This document shows, piece by piece, positions 63,999 through 64,000 of a stretch of DNA of 64,000 nt. The notes beneath the pieces were generated by a model. It ran no database searches, was not told the origin of the DNA, and worked only from the letters and a program-made list of their open reading frames with translations. The DNA is from Paracoccaceae bacterium (GTDB taxonomy: Bacteria; Pseudomonadota; Alphaproteobacteria; Rhodobacterales; Rhodobacteraceae). The stretch lies in NCBI GenBank assembly GCA_020628545.1, contig JAHDEX010000004.1, positions 54,436 through 118,435 on the forward strand, written 5' to 3'. The position numbers were made by a program, and so were the translations under genes. The stretch's first letter is position 1; the number at the start of each line of letters is the position of its first letter.

Positions 63999-64000
63999 CT

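Overview
The window comes from a GC-rich alphaproteobacterium that makes bacteriochlorophyll and spheroidene-type carotenoids under oxic conditions. It is most likely an aerobic anoxygenic phototroph of the Rhodobacteraceae (Roseobacter group). The evidence is the gene order bchFNBHLM-lhaA-puhABC-(orf)-acsF-puhE-hemA-cycA facing bchIDO and crtA-crtIB-tspO, the oxygen-dependent cyclase acsF, the ppsR/ppaA regulator pair, short-form 5-aminolevulinate synthase (hemA), and a petABC cytochrome bc1 operon. No species call is made.

Layout. (1) 1-6570, minus strand: a phosphosignalling module in transcription order: membrane Ser/Thr kinase, FHA protein, PP2C phosphatase, P-loop GTPase, then a dynamin-like GTPase cut by the window start. 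(2) 7017-14598: housekeeping genes: an M20 peptidase, panB-panC, a P1 peptidase, phosphoglucomutase, a beta-hydroxyacid dehydrogenase and a periplasmic copper chaperone. (3) 14613-40598: about 26 kb of the photosynthesis gene cluster. ppaA-ppsR run leftward; bchFNBH, bchLM-lhaA, puhA, puhBC, orf, acsF, puhE, hemA and cycA run rightward; crtA-bchI-bchD-bchO run leftward; crtI-crtB-tspO run rightward. The puf operon, bchXYZ, bchC, bchG, bchP, crtC, crtD, crtE and crtF are not in this window. (4) 40860-51105: adenine deaminase and AMP nucleosidase, HU, a VOC protein, an EamA transporter, an HD hydrolase, aroC, an M20 amidohydrolase and an SLC13 transporter. (5) 51175-54501: a TPP riboswitch and the thiBPQ thiamine transporter. 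(6) 54485-57926: a small membrane protein and petABC on the minus strand. (7) 58268-64000: two tandem outer-membrane barrels, two glutathione S-transferases around a PaiB protein, mtaB, dapF and a tRNA-Lys.

How the parts work together. HemA makes 5-aminolevulinate. BchI/D/H insert Mg into protoporphyrin IX, BchM methylates it, AcsF closes ring E using O2, BchL/N/B reduce ring D, and BchF hydrates the 3-vinyl group. PuhA is the reaction-centre H subunit; LhaA, PuhB, PuhC and PuhE assist assembly. CrtB, CrtI and CrtA act at the start, middle and end of the carotenoid path. Cytochrome c2 and the bc1 complex close cyclic electron flow. PpsR represses through TGT-N12-ACA sites. I can read six such sites: three in tandem before bchF, one in the ppaA promoter and two between crtA and crtI. 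Several lie on start codons or ribosome binding sites.

No insertion sequences, prophage genes or CRISPR arrays were seen. The main less-explained items are the kinase/FHA/phosphatase/GTPase module, a 98-residue gene between puhC and acsF, hairpins at three internal boundaries of the bch-puh operon, and several families of short repeats between genes.
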